DNA of 64,000 nucleotides, taken from assembly GCF_000737575.1 (NCBI RefSeq), contig NZ_CP006270.1, forward strand, positions 747,163 to 811,162, given 5' to 3'. Made by a program: the position numbers and the translations under genes. Source of the DNA: Synechococcus sp. KORDI-49 (GTDB lineage: Bacteria; Cyanobacteriota; Cyanobacteriia; PCC-6307; Cyanobiaceae). This document shows, piece after piece, positions 8,413-16,552 of the stretch (position 1 is its first letter; each line of letters starts with the position of its first letter). The notes under the pieces are model-generated. The model did no database searches, was not told the DNA's origin, and saw only the letters and a program-made list of their open reading frames with translations.

Positions 8413-10044
8413 TCAGCCCCGTCCCAGGCTGCGGCCCATGCCCTGGGCGATGCCGCGGCCGATCAGTCCGATCGCCCGTCCCACCACCTGGGTGAGCAGA
8501 ACCACCGCCAGATCACCGATGCGCTGCACCAGAGCCTGAACCTGCGGGGCCAGCGCATCACGGGTCTCCAGCAGCAGCGCCACCTGCCGCTGCCACCAGC
8601 CGAGCTGATTGAGCTCGCGATCACGCGGCTCGGTGAGCTGGAGCGGTTCGATCCGTCCCTGTCGCAACTGGAACAGCACCCGACGGCTCTCATACAGCTG
8701 CACGGGCCGCTCGATCCAGGCCTCCCAGCGCCACTGCGTGTTGAGCTGGTTGCGCAGACGCTCCAGTTCCCGGGTGGCCAGATAGCGCTCACCCAGCAGA
8801 TAACGGCGCAGTTCCGGCCAGGCACCACAGGCATCCAGCAGTTCCGCGCTGATCAGTTCGGCGGTGCGCACCAACCAGTTGCTCACCAACGACTCCAGCT
8901 GCAGCAGAGCGCGGGGATCATCCGCCGGCAGCAGCTGACCGTTCACCAGCACCGGCTGATCCACCAGCAGCGGGGTGAGCATGCGGGAGGGATCCGGCAA
9001 CTCCTCATCAACGGCGGAAAGATCAGCCTCCCCCAGCAGCGACTCCGCCACCGGCAGAAGCGTGCCTTCCCTGGGGAGCCGGACGTAGCTGCCAGCCATC
9101 GCGGTGAGGGCCTGGCGGCGCAGTTCCGGTTGCAGTTCAGCCCAGGCTCCGCTCTGCACCGGATCGCCATCGCTGCCGCGCAACCTGGCGAGCACCAGAT
9201 CCAGTTGCTGCAGAAGTGCAAGCAACAGCTGACGTCGACGCTCCGGATTCAGGCCCTCCAGCGCCAGCAGACTGCCGGTGGCATTGCTCAGGCCGGCCTG
9301 CACCGAACCATCCAGACGGCTGCGGATCGCACCCCAGACAGCGATGGCATTGCGTTCTCTCAGCGTGATTGCAACGGAGGCGGACTCCACCGGAGCGCTG
9401 CGATCGTGGGTGGTCGTGAGAGGCACCGCATCCTGCAGACCGAGCTGCAGGGGGCCCCAGATCCAGAGCAGCAGCGAGCGGGCCGCCGCCAGTTCTCGCC
9501 GTCGTCCCTCCAGCAGAAACCGCAGCAATGGATCCGCCGGAGGCGGCATCAGCAGCGCCTCGATCATCTGCAGGTCCTGACTGATCTGCTGCAGGCCGCT
9601 CACCAGCAACCACTGCCCCAGTCCCATGGGAGCAGACGCGGCTGTTGAACTCCCTGCTTCGACCGGGTTCACATCCACCACCCGGCCACCACCCAGCACG
9701 GTGGTCACGGCCTGCTGCAGCGTCGCCAGGTCGGCGTTCTGCAGCAGCCCCGCCGCGGGCAGCGAGAGGATCTGGTCGCGATCGAGGCTGAGATCGGCAG
9801 GCAGCAGCAGCAACAGCGGCGCCGGTTGCCAGCGTTCCTGCAAACGACGTGCCTCGCGCTCGATGGCCGTGAGGCTGATGACGCGATCCAGCGACCAGAT
9901 CACCAGGGCCGGGTGACCGGCCAGCTGCTCGGGACGCAGCATCACCTCCAGGGATTCGTCCGCTGCGGTCAGCTGCAGAGCGAGGCTTTCGGCAAGCAGA
10001 TCCGGCGCCAGCAGCAGAATCCGCACCGGAGAAGTGACAGCCAA
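8413..10044 (-). CDS. DUF3685 protein, Ycf55-like
   Basis: 543 aa. The N-terminus looks like a degenerate response-regulator receiver (VRILLLAPDLLAESLALQL, then VIWSLDRVISLTAIEREARR), and the long Leu/Arg/Gln-rich remainder matches the DUF3685 family, whose plastid member is Ycf55 (function unknown). The C-terminus ends with a hydrophobic-glycine stretch (VVGRAIGLIGRGIAQGMGRS). The longest frame begins at TTG 10044; a GTG at 10026 is the other choice and no Shine-Dalgarno decides it. It is 45 bases downstream of the Fur-type regulator, so the two may be co-transcribed. Confidence 0.75.
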   Translation of the reverse strand: MAVTSPVRILLLAPDLLAESLALQLTAADESLEVMLRPEQLAGHPALVIWSLDRVISLTAIEREARRLQERWQPAPLLLLLPADLSLDRDQILSLPAAGLLQNADLATLQQAVTTVLGGGRVVDVNPVEAGSSTAASAPMGLGQWLLVSGLQQISQDLQMIEALLMPPPADPLLRFLLEGRRRELAAARSLLLWIWGPLQLGLQDAVPLTTTHDRSAPVESASVAITLRERNAIAVWGAIRSRLDGSVQAGLSNATGSLLALEGLNPERRRQLLLALLQQLDLVLARLRGSDGDPVQSGAWAELQPELRRQALTAMAGSYVRLPREGTLLPVAESLLGEADLSAVDEELPDPSRMLTPLLVDQPVLVNGQLLPADDPRALLQLESLVSNWLVRTAELISAELLDACGAWPELRRYLLGERYLATRELERLRNQLNTQWRWEAWIERPVQLYESRRVLFQLRQGRIEPLQLTEPRDRELNQLGWWQRQVALLLETRDALAPQVQALVQRIGDLAVVLLTQVVGRAIGLIGRGIAQGMGRSLGRG

Positions 10045-10089
10045 GGTGCGGCGGACGACGAGCTGACCGTCAACGTAACGAGCCCTGGC

Positions 10090-10545
10090 TCATTCCTCCA
10101 GGGTGCGGCGACCATTCAGCTGAAGCGTGTAGGACTCGATGCGGAAGCCGGTGCGCCGCTCGATCTGCTTGAGCAGGTCATCGGGCAGCTGCACATCGAT
10201 GTCCTCGATCGATCCTGTCTCGAGACAGGTGAGATGGCTGTGAGGATCGCTGCGGTAGCCGTACAGGCGACCGTTGGCCCGATCCAGGCACTCGATCACG
10301 CCAGCGGACTGCAGTGCTTCGAGGTTTTGATACACGGAGGTATGACCGATGCTGCGGCCGCGGGCATTCAAGCGCTCAAAGATGTCCCGGGCACTGAGAT
10401 GACTGCGCTCAGACCAGAGCAGATCAAGGACCATGCGTCTCTGACGGCTGAGTCGCATGCCAAGGCTGCGGCAACGCTCGAACACGTCCTGCAGCCCCCC
10501 GGGGGGGGATGAGGAAGACGCGTCTTGTGGGGAGCGCGTTAGCAC
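10090..10545 (-). CDS. Fur family transcriptional regulator
   Basis: 151-aa metal-dependent repressor. The winged helix is clear (RLSRQRRMVLDLLWSERSHL, SARDIFERLNARG, HTSVYQNLEALQSAGVIECL), followed by the dimerisation domain (GRLYGYRSDPHSHLTCLETG). The C-terminal CxxC pairs that hold the structural zinc in many Fur and PerR proteins are absent. The sensing role (iron, peroxide or other) cannot be decided from the sequence. The start is GTG at 10545; the region upstream (10546-10607) is AT-richer (ACATCACCTTAAGG) and should contain the promoter. Confidence 0.85.
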   Translation of the reverse strand: MLTRSPQDASSSSPPGGLQDVFERCRSLGMRLSRQRRMVLDLLWSERSHLSARDIFERLNARGRSIGHTSVYQNLEALQSAGVIECLDRANGRLYGYRSDPHSHLTCLETGSIEDIDVQLPDDLLKQIERRTGFRIESYTLQLNGRRTLEE

Positions 10546-10607
10546 AGAGCCGGTTTCTCTAACATCACCTTAAGGCGTGCTGACCGGACTGGACGCCAGG
10601 AGCTGGA

Positions 10608-11375
10608 TCAGGCCAGATCGGCCATGTGCTCGACGGGATCCTGCAGACGGCCTTCGCCGATGGCGCTGATGGCCTCGGCCAGATCCACCCGGCCGTCATA
10701 GAGCGCTCGTCCCACCACCACGCCGCTCACTCCCAGTGGTTCCAGGGCCAGCAGCGACAGCAGATCCGCCATGCAACCGATGCCGCCGGAGGCGATCACC
10801 GGCACGCGGCTGGCCTCGGCCATGGCCCTCAGAGCCTGCAGATTCGGCCCGGCCAGGGTGCCATCGGTGGCGATGTCAGTGGAGATGATCGCAGCGATGG
10901 CGGCATTGCTCAACCGTTCCGCCAGCTCCGTGGCCAGAACGTCGCTCTGCTCGATCCAGCCGCGGGTGGCCACCCGGCCATGCTTGGCATCGATGCCCAC
11001 GATGATGCGGCCGGGATGACGCCCGGCCAGCTCCGTCACCAGCTGCGGCTGCTCGATGGCCACGGTGCCGAGGATGACCCGGTCCAGACCGCAGGCCAGC
11101 AGATCCTCGGCACGCTCCAGCGACCGCACACCGCCACCCAGCTGCACCGGGATATCAAGACTGGCGGTGATGGCCCGCACCACTGCATCGTTCACCGGCT
11201 CGCCACGCCGGGCCCCATCGAGATCCACCAGATGCAAACGGGTGGCGCCCTGGGCCTGCCAGCTGCGGGCCTGGGCCACCGGGTCATCGCTGAAGCGGGT
11301 CACCTGGTCGTAATCCCCCTGATGCAGCCGCACGCAGGCACCGTCGAGCAGATCGATGGCGGGGATGATCTCCAT
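10608..11375 (-). CDS. hisA: ProFAR isomerase of histidine biosynthesis
   Basis: TIM-barrel enzyme converting ProFAR to PRFAR. The ATG at 11375 gives 255 aa beginning MEIIPAIDLLDGACVRLHQG, the family start; a longer open frame to 11693 is spurious because it runs under the divergent epimerase. Two half-barrel phosphate motifs are visible (PVQLGGGVRSLE and VIASGGIGCMADL), with catalytic Asp in AIDLLDG and in ISTDIATDGTLAGPN. It is divergent from the epimerase gene, with 70 bases between start codons. Confidence 0.94.
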   Translation of the reverse strand: MEIIPAIDLLDGACVRLHQGDYDQVTRFSDDPVAQARSWQAQGATRLHLVDLDGARRGEPVNDAVVRAITASLDIPVQLGGGVRSLERAEDLLACGLDRVILGTVAIEQPQLVTELAGRHPGRIIVGIDAKHGRVATRGWIEQSDVLATELAERLSNAAIAAIISTDIATDGTLAGPNLQALRAMAEASRVPVIASGGIGCMADLLSLLALEPLGVSGVVVGRALYDGRVDLAEAISAIGEGRLQDPVEHMADLA

Positions 11376-11445
11376 GGCGAACAACCGGGGCGGCGTCCAT
11401 CCTGCAGCTCCGCGCTTCAATGGCTGCGCTTTTCGCTGGACGGCC

Positions 11446-12366
11446 GTGAAGATCCTGGTGATGGGGGGAACCCGTTTCGTCGGCAAGCCGCTCGTGGCCA
11501 GGCTGCAGGCCCAGGGCCATGCGCTGACCCTGTTCACCCGCGGCAAGAATCCGGTTCCCGACGGTGTCACCCACCTGCGCGGGGACCGCAGCACGGAGGA
11601 GGGGCTCAAGGCCCTGCAGGGGATGCGCTTTGACGTGATCGTCGACAGCTCCGGCCGCAAGCTCGAGGACAGCCGCCGGGTGCTGACCATCACGGGCGCC
11701 CCCGAGCACCGCTTCGTCTACGTGAGCTCTGCCGGCGTCTATGCCGGCTCAGACCAGTGGCCCCTGGATGAGGACTGCCCCACCGATCCGCAGAGCCGCC
11801 ATGCCGGCAAGGCGGACACCGAGGCCTGGCTGCGTTCGGAAGGCATCCCCTTCACCAGCTTCCGCCCGACCTACATCTACGGCCCCGGCAACTACAACCC
11901 GATCGAACGCTGGTTCTTCGATCGGATCGTCAACAACCGACCAGTGCCCCTGCCCGGCGACGGCAGCACCATCACCCAGCTCGGTCATGTGGAGGACCTG
12001 GCCGAGGCGATGGCCCGCTGCATCGACGTGGAGGCTGCCGCCAATCGCATCTACAACTGCTCGGGCAAGCTGGGGATCACCTTCCTGGGCCTGATCCGCT
12101 CGGCGGCACGGGCCTGCGGCAGGGATCCCGACACCGTGGAGCTGCGCAGCTTCGATCCCTCCGGTCTTGATCCGAAGGCCCGCAAGGCCTTCCCGCTGCG
12201 ACTGAACCACTTCCTCACCGACATCAGCCGGGTGGAACGGGAGCTGGCCTGGCAGCCGAGCTTCGATCTGGCGGCGGGCCTGGCGGACAGCTACGCCAAC
12301 GACTACGCCCTCTCACCCACCGCGGCGCCGGACTTCAGCTCCGATGCGACCCTGATCGGGGCCTGA
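11446..12366 (+). CDS. NAD-dependent epimerase/dehydratase, CSP41-like
   Basis: Short-chain dehydrogenase fold of the atypical CSP41 group (plastid members bind stem-loop RNA and associate with ribosomes and RNA polymerase). The GTG at 11446 starts 306 aa, VKILVMGGTRFVGKPLVARL, with the dinucleotide motif GGTRFVGK. The active site reads YVSSAGVYAGSDQWPLDED and later FRPTYIYGPGNY with YxxxN instead of the typical YxxxK context. Whether it is an enzyme or an RNA-binding factor is open. Its 3' end overlaps the convergent pgsA-like gene by 32 bases. Confidence 0.82.
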   Translation: MKILVMGGTRFVGKPLVARLQAQGHALTLFTRGKNPVPDGVTHLRGDRSTEEGLKALQGMRFDVIVDSSGRKLEDSRRVLTITGAPEHRFVYVSSAGVYAGSDQWPLDEDCPTDPQSRHAGKADTEAWLRSEGIPFTSFRPTYIYGPGNYNPIERWFFDRIVNNRPVPLPGDGSTITQLGHVEDLAEAMARCIDVEAAANRIYNCSGKLGITFLGLIRSAARACGRDPDTVELRSFDPSGLDPKARKAFPLRLNHFLTDISRVERELAWQPSFDLAAGLADSYANDYALSPTAAPDFSSDATLIGA

Positions 12367-12871
12367 GATAACCGACGGCGGACGTCAACGCCAACAGCAG
12401 GGACGGCCAGAACAGCCACCAGCCCAGGATCACCAGCGCCGCATGGCCACCCCAGGCGGGTGGCCAGAGCAGCAGCAGCAGGCTGAGGAACTGCAGGATC
12501 GTCTTCAGCTTGCCGCTCCGGGACGCGGGGGCTCCGTCGGAGGCCTGCGAGCGCCAGCCGGAGATCAGCAGTTCGCGGGCCAGCAGCAACCAAACCGCCC
12601 AGAGCGGCAGGCCTCCGGTGGAGGCGAGCCACAGCAGCGGAGCGGCAATCAGCACCTTGTCCGTCAACGGGTCCAGACGGGCCCCCCAGCTGCTGCCCCC
12701 ACCGGCCCGACGGGCCAACCAGCCATCGGCGGCGTCACTGAGACCCGCCAGCAGCAGCAACCACCAGGCGATCGGACGCTCTCCGAGCTGCAGCGCCAGG
12801 ATCAGCGGCAGACCGGAGACGGCCCGTCCCACGGTGAGTCCATCGGCGAGCTGTCGGAAGGGGAAGGCCAA
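12335..12871 (-). CDS. pgsA: CDP-alcohol phosphatidyltransferase (PgsA type)
   Basis: 178-aa membrane enzyme likely making phosphatidylglycerol phosphate, needed for photosystem lipids. The CDP-alcohol motif D-x2-D-G-x2-AR-x8-G-x3-D-x3-D is seen as SDAADGWLARRAGGGSSWGA then RLDPLTDK. Four or more hydrophobic segments follow (WLLLLAGL, LIAAPLLWLA, ILQFLSLLLLLW, ALVILGWWLFWPSLLLAL). Substrate assignment to PgsA rather than another member is from the family and length. It starts near, and is divergent from, the CBS gene (32 bases between starts) and overlaps the epimerase at the 3' end. Confidence 0.83.
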   Translation of the reverse strand: MAFPFRQLADGLTVGRAVSGLPLILALQLGERPIAWWLLLLAGLSDAADGWLARRAGGGSSWGARLDPLTDKVLIAAPLLWLASTGGLPLWAVWLLLARELLISGWRSQASDGAPASRSGKLKTILQFLSLLLLLWPPAWGGHAALVILGWWLFWPSLLLALTSAVGYLRPRSGSHRS

Positions 12872-12903
12872 CGGCGCAGAATGCGGGCAGATTCCTGCAA
12901 ATC

Positions 12904-13377
12904 ATGGTCCTGCAGCTGACGGTGGCGGATGTGATGACCCAGCCCGTGCTCAGCGTCTCTCCGGAGACGGCTCTGCAGGATGCGGTGCAGCTGATCAGCG
13001 ACCATCACATCAGTGGCCTGCCGGTGGTGGATGGCGAGGGAGCCCTGGTCGGAGAACTCAGCGAGCAGGACCTGATGGTGCGGGAGAGCGGCGTGGACGC
13101 CGGCCCCTACGTGATGCTTCTGGACAGCGTCATCTACCTGCGCAACCCACTGAACTGGGACAAGCAGGTGCATCAGGTGCTGGGGACGACCGTGGGAGAC
13201 CTGATGCGCAAGGACACCCACTGCTGTGCCGCCGACCTGCCGCTGCCGAAGGCGGCGTCCCAGCTGCATGACCGCAGCACCCAGCGGCTGTTCGTGCTGG
13301 ATGAGAAACGGGCCCCGATCGGGGTGCTCACCCGGGGAGACGTGGTGCGTGCACTCGCCTCCCACCGGGAGATCTGA
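12904..13377 (+). CDS. CBS-domain pair protein
   Basis: 157 aa made of two CBS repeats: VADVMTQPVLSVSPETAL...ISGLPVVDGEGALVGELSEQDL (about 7-60) and VGDLMRKDTHCCAADLPL...RLFVLDEKRAPIGVLTRGDVVRAL (about 98-150). Stand-alone CBS pairs bind adenine nucleotides and regulate partners; which one is unknown. Its stop codon directly abuts the stop of the convergent exported protein at 13378, leaving no intergenic space. Confidence 0.85.
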   Translation: MVLQLTVADVMTQPVLSVSPETALQDAVQLISDHHISGLPVVDGEGALVGELSEQDLMVRESGVDAGPYVMLLDSVIYLRNPLNWDKQVHQVLGTTVGDLMRKDTHCCAADLPLPKAASQLHDRSTQRLFVLDEKRAPIGVLTRGDVVRALASHREI

Positions 13378-14532
13378 TCAGTTCAATGCGCGCACGGCGA
13401 TGGCGATCGGCTTGATCGCCCGGAATTCCACGTAGTCCCCCACCTTGAGGGTCTGCACGGGATCGCCGTTGATGTCGCCACGCACATCCAGGTTGTGCAC
13501 CCCGCCGAAGGGGCCGCGAAGGCTCAGCTCCTGATCCTGCTCGGACACTTTCACCACTTCCGCGGTGCCGGTGGCCATCGCCACCCGGGCCCCCTTGCGA
13601 ACCTCGCCGAAATCACTGGAGAGGATCACGTCCTCCCGCTTGAAGGTGAGACGGTTGACCGGGCTCCTGCGGAGGTCAACGACCAGACCATCGAGGATGT
13701 CGACGATCACCTCATCTCCCACCTTGAGGCCCTGGGCCTTGAACTGGCCGCCCAGGGTGATCAGCATGTCGTGGCCGTAGGGGCTGCGCAGCTCCATCAC
13801 CCGTTCGGCCGGCATCAGCCGCTGGATCGTGCCCTGCAGCTTGGTGATCTCAAAGGAACGCAGCAATTCGGCCTTGAGGCTGGCGCTGTCGTTCACCACA
13901 GTGGCCAGCAGGGGCTGCTCCACCGTGGTGCCACGCGCGGCAGCGGCTGCAGCGAGCTTGTCGACATCCACCGCCACCGGCTGGATCAGACGGAAGCTCA
14001 CCACATCACCCGCCCGCAGGTTCGGGAAGAGATCGTCACCAGGGTCGGCGAGCACATCCAGGTTGTGGATGCCTCCGAGAGGCCCCATCAGGCTCAGCGT
14101 GCGGTCCCGTTCGGAGAGCTTGATCACCCTGGCGGTGCCAGAGGCCAGAGCCACCCGCATGCCCTTCTTGAGGGGACCCATATCAGTGGGCATGTAGATG
14201 TCTTCGCGGTTGAAGCTCAACTGCTTGTCGCGGCTGCGCTCCAGATCCACCACCAGCCCGTCCAGCACCGAGACATCAACACGGTCTCCCGATCTGAGGC
14301 CCAGGGGCTTCAGGTCGATCCCGACGGTGACGATCTCCTTGTGCCCCTCGGGATCGATGATCTCGAGCACGTTCTGATCCGGCAGCACGGTGCTGACGGT
14401 GCCGCGCAGATGGGTGACTTCGAAACCAGCCAGCTGTTCGGGGGTGAACCCGGCCATCGCTGGAAGGGAGGTGGACACCACCGCCGCAGCAGCAGCCAGC
14501 AGGGCACGGCAGGGTCCGGAAAGACGGGGCAT
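13378..14532 (-). CDS. exported protein with two tandem homologous domains, unknown function
   Basis: 384 aa with a signal peptide (ALLAAAAAVVSTSLPAMAG). The mature part is an internal duplication of about 155 residues: copy 1 (about 35-190) contains FEVTHLRGTVSTVLP, DGLVVDLERS, FNREDIYMPTDMGPLKKGMRVALASGTA and GGIHNLDVLAD; copy 2 (about 228-382) contains FEITKLQGTIQRLMP, DGLVVDLRRS, FKREDVILSSDFGEVRKGARVAMATGTA and GGVHNLDVRGD. Each copy looks all-beta. No known family was recognised. It may be periplasmic or thylakoid-lumenal. The ATG at 14532 is used. Confidence 0.72.
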   Translation of the reverse strand: MPRLSGPCRALLAAAAAVVSTSLPAMAGFTPEQLAGFEVTHLRGTVSTVLPDQNVLEIIDPEGHKEIVTVGIDLKPLGLRSGDRVDVSVLDGLVVDLERSRDKQLSFNREDIYMPTDMGPLKKGMRVALASGTARVIKLSERDRTLSLMGPLGGIHNLDVLADPGDDLFPNLRAGDVVSFRLIQPVAVDVDKLAAAAAARGTTVEQPLLATVVNDSASLKAELLRSFEITKLQGTIQRLMPAERVMELRSPYGHDMLITLGGQFKAQGLKVGDEVIVDILDGLVVDLRRSPVNRLTFKREDVILSSDFGEVRKGARVAMATGTAEVVKVSEQDQELSLRGPFGGVHNLDVRGDINGDPVQTLKVGDYVEFRAIKPIAIAVRALN

Positions 14533-14614
14533 CGGCCGGGGACAGTCGTTTCGACGGATCGACGCTAGCCCGTTTCGAATAGGTCAAAATGCTCCCGGTA
14601 GCCTCTTGGCCCCT

Positions 14615-15076
14615 ATGACCATCCGTCCGATCCTGCTGGCCGCCCTGCTGGGGCTCGGCATTGTTTCGGTGGCGCCGGCTCAGGCAGAGACCTCGATCCG
14701 GATCAGCCTCAAGGATCGCTATCTCACCCTTCTCGATGACGGGAAGGAGATCGGCAAGTACCCGGTGGCCATCGGGGCACCTGAATCACCGACACGGGAG
14801 GGAAGCTATGCGGTCACGAAGATGGATCCTCAGCCGGTTTATCACAAGAAAGGCAAGGTGATCGCGCCGGGCCCGGAGAACCCTGTTGGGGTTCGGTATG
14901 TGGCTTATGTGCAGATCGGGCGCGATGAATACGCCATCCACGGCACGGCCTGGCCCAGCTGGGTGAAACTTCGCGCTGCCGTGAGCCTGGGCTGCATCCG
15001 CATGCTCAACAATGATGTGATTCAGGTGTTCAACAGAATCAAGGTGGGCACCCCGGTGCTCGTCACCAAGAACTGA
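14615..15076 (+). CDS. L,D-transpeptidase (YkuD domain), exported
   Basis: 153-aa peptidoglycan cross-linking or lipoprotein-attaching enzyme. The ATG at 14615 gives a signal peptide (ILLAALLGLGIVSVAPAQA) followed by a YkuD domain. The catalytic signature H-x13-15-S-x-G-C-x-R is present as HGTAW (His 109) and SLGCIRM (Cys 127, Arg 129). The length is minimal for the family, without extra binding domains. It is followed 21 bases later by a small exported ORF on the same strand. Confidence 0.9.
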   Translation: MTIRPILLAALLGLGIVSVAPAQAETSIRISLKDRYLTLLDDGKEIGKYPVAIGAPESPTREGSYAVTKMDPQPVYHKKGKVIAPGPENPVGVRYVAYVQIGRDEYAIHGTAWPSWVKLRAAVSLGCIRMLNNDVIQVFNRIKVGTPVLVTKN

Positions 15077-15097
15077 CATCCACGATTTCCTGTCTTC

Positions 15098-15367
15098 ATG
15101 ATGCGCTGCCTGCTGATTGCCTCCGCGATCCTGATGCTCCCCCTCGGAGCCAACGCAAATCCCACGACGGAGACCAAAGAGAACGATTTCCTGGACCTGG
15201 TGGACGGCAAGGGCAATGTGCTTGTGCAGGGAAAGGGCGTCAGTGACGTGAACGCCAAGGCCCGTGCTGAGGGGCTGAAGTTCCCGGCACTTGGCTACTG
15301 GTCACCGGAGGGGCACTGCTTCATCACACCAGCTCCCGGAGATTGCAACGGCGTCTTTAAAAAATAG
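15098..15367 (+). CDS. small exported protein, unknown
   Basis: 89 aa with a signal peptide (CLLIASAILMLPLGANA). The mature 68 residues contain two cysteines (GHCFITPAPGDC) that could form a disulfide and a short beta-like pattern (LDLVDGKGNVLVQGKGVSD). Not recognised. It follows the L,D-transpeptidase by 21 bases and could share its transcript. GC is lower than in the flanking housekeeping genes. Confidence 0.6.
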   Translation: MMRCLLIASAILMLPLGANANPTTETKENDFLDLVDGKGNVLVQGKGVSDVNAKARAEGLKFPALGYWSPEGHCFITPAPGDCNGVFKK

Positions 15368-15402
15368 AAGTCAAGTAGAATCAATTCCTTGAGGCCGAGA
15401 AG

Positions 15403-15639
15403 ATGTTCAGCAAATTTCCAGCACTTCGACGCGTTTCTATTTACATGGTCTTGAGCTATCTGGCACTGACCATCACGAACAACAGCGGACTGCAACTGGA
15501 CAACATGTGGTTGCTGTACACGCCGATGTTTGTTGGTGTTTATATCTTCTCAAGGTGGATCGACAGCAAGCTCGGCAACCCGGCGCCTCCACAGCGAACC
15601 GAGGAGAAGGCTGATGAAAAAGGGTTCGTCAAACGATGA
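15403..15639 (+). CDS. small membrane protein, unknown
   Basis: 78 aa with two hydrophobic segments (VSIYMVLSYLALTITNN and MWLLYTPMFVGVYIFSRW) and a charged C-terminal tail (TEEKADEKGFVKR). The ATG at 15403 is preceded by GAGGCCGAGAAG. No family recognised. It sits in a run of short plus-strand ORFs after the L,D-transpeptidase. Confidence 0.55.
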   Translation: MFSKFPALRRVSIYMVLSYLALTITNNSGLQLDNMWLLYTPMFVGVYIFSRWIDSKLGNPAPPQRTEEKADEKGFVKR

Positions 15640-15757
15640 AACGGCCGCCAGAGCATCCAATGCGACAGTTTCCAAATCTCTTAAGTATTAATTGTGTTGT
15701 TGAGAGGCCGAGCCCTGTTGAGAGCTTGTAGCTTCTTGCCTGCATGGTTCCGCAGCA

Positions 15758-15970
15758 GTGTCTGGATCCGACCTCTCCAGCATCAAATGGGAAAACGACG
15801 GCGAGATGTCGGCCCAGGACACCTGGAATCTGGTGCGCCAACTCTCCAAGACGGAGGAGCACGACAGAGCCTCCGCTCTGCTCCACCTGTCTTCCAAGCA
15901 CAGGCATTCCAAGGTCAAGCCTCGTTATCGTGAAGCCGCGCCGGAGACCGATGACGATGCCATTCGGTGA
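15758..15970 (+). CDS. small soluble protein, unknown
   Basis: 70 aa from GTG 15758 (or 54 aa from ATG 15806). The sequence (SAQDTWNLVRQLSKTEEHDR, ASALLHLSSKHRHS) has a helical, protein-like pattern. It overlaps the next ORF by 20 bases in another frame. No homologue recognised, so it is supported only by composition. Confidence 0.4.
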   Translation: MSGSDLSSIKWENDGEMSAQDTWNLVRQLSKTEEHDRASALLHLSSKHRHSKVKPRYREAAPETDDDAIR

Positions 15971-16127
15971 GGCAGGCAGCTGGGATGATCCGTCTCCGGA
16001 ACGGACAACGACCCGTCTGCGCTACTGGCTCGATACGCGCCTGAAACACCTGGCCCGTCAGCAGAGAATCCAGGACGCACGATCCCTGCGCAGTGAATTC
16101 TCCATCGAGGAGTCATCAAGGCGCTGA
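15951..16127 (+). CDS. small basic protein, unknown
   Basis: 58 aa from the ATG at 15951 (a longer frame upstream lacks protein character). The sequence is helix-rich and basic (TTTRLRYWLDTRLKHLARQQ, IQDARSLRSEFSIEE). It resembles in length and composition the short helical ORF at 26137. The overlap with the preceding ORF suggests coupling. No family recognised. Confidence 0.45.
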   Translation: MTMPFGEAGSWDDPSPERTTTRLRYWLDTRLKHLARQQRIQDARSLRSEFSIEESSRR

Positions 16128-16220
16128 CATTTGCTGGCGTAAGCTCTGCCGTACTGCCACGACTGTTACAGCCGAGCGGAAGATTGATGTGTTCAATATC
16201 GCCAGCAGCTCACCTTCCAT

Positions 16221-16340
16221 GTGGATGCTGATCTAAAAAATGAAATTGTTGCCGGAGCATTTATCATCGGCTGCTTCTTTGCAATCGTTGTGATGAACCT
16301 GATCGGCTACAACGCAGACAACTGCTTCATTCCCCGATAA
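16221..16340 (+). CDS. possible tiny membrane protein (39 aa)
   Basis: A frame from GTG 16221 to TAA 16340 encodes VDADLKNEIVAGAFIIGCFF followed by AIVVMNLIGYNADNCF, a convincing single transmembrane helix with a short acidic N-terminus and a small C-terminal tail. No clear Shine-Dalgarno was seen, and the frame is open back to 16188 without an ATG. Supported only by hydrophobic pattern. Confidence 0.35.
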   Translation: MDADLKNEIVAGAFIIGCFFAIVVMNLIGYNADNCFIPR

Positions 16341-16370
16341 ATCAGCACAGCGATTCGATTGCCCTGCAAC

Positions 16371-16406
16371 AGAAAAGACTCCGGTCACATCCCTGCGGCC
16401 GGAGTC
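16371..16406 (-). terminator. intrinsic terminator for the Ser-rich exported protein gene
   Basis: Inverted repeat GACTCCGG / CCGGAGTC (8 bp perfect) with a 14-base loop. On the minus strand it is followed by TTTTCTGTTG. It lies about 150 bases past the stop of the minus-strand gene ending at 16553. Confidence 0.65.
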
Positions 16407-16552
16407 GGAAATCCCTGAATGCTGAAGCTGGTTCAACTTGAACGCATCCCAGTCAAGTTCTGAAGAATCAGTCTCAACCGGGATCAAAGCCTGACTGAAC
16501 CGATGAACATCGTTCCAGTCAGACACGCAAACTCTGCACTCAGGCAGCAGAA

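Noticed and set aside
8401-9648. Plus-strand ORF of 415 aa
   Set aside because: It is the antisense shadow of the DUF3685 gene: His/Gln/Ala-rich composition and no motifs.
16233-16526. Minus-strand ORF of 97 aa downstream of the Ser-rich gene
   Set aside because: It spans an intrinsic terminator hairpin and is antisense to a better plus-strand membrane ORF.
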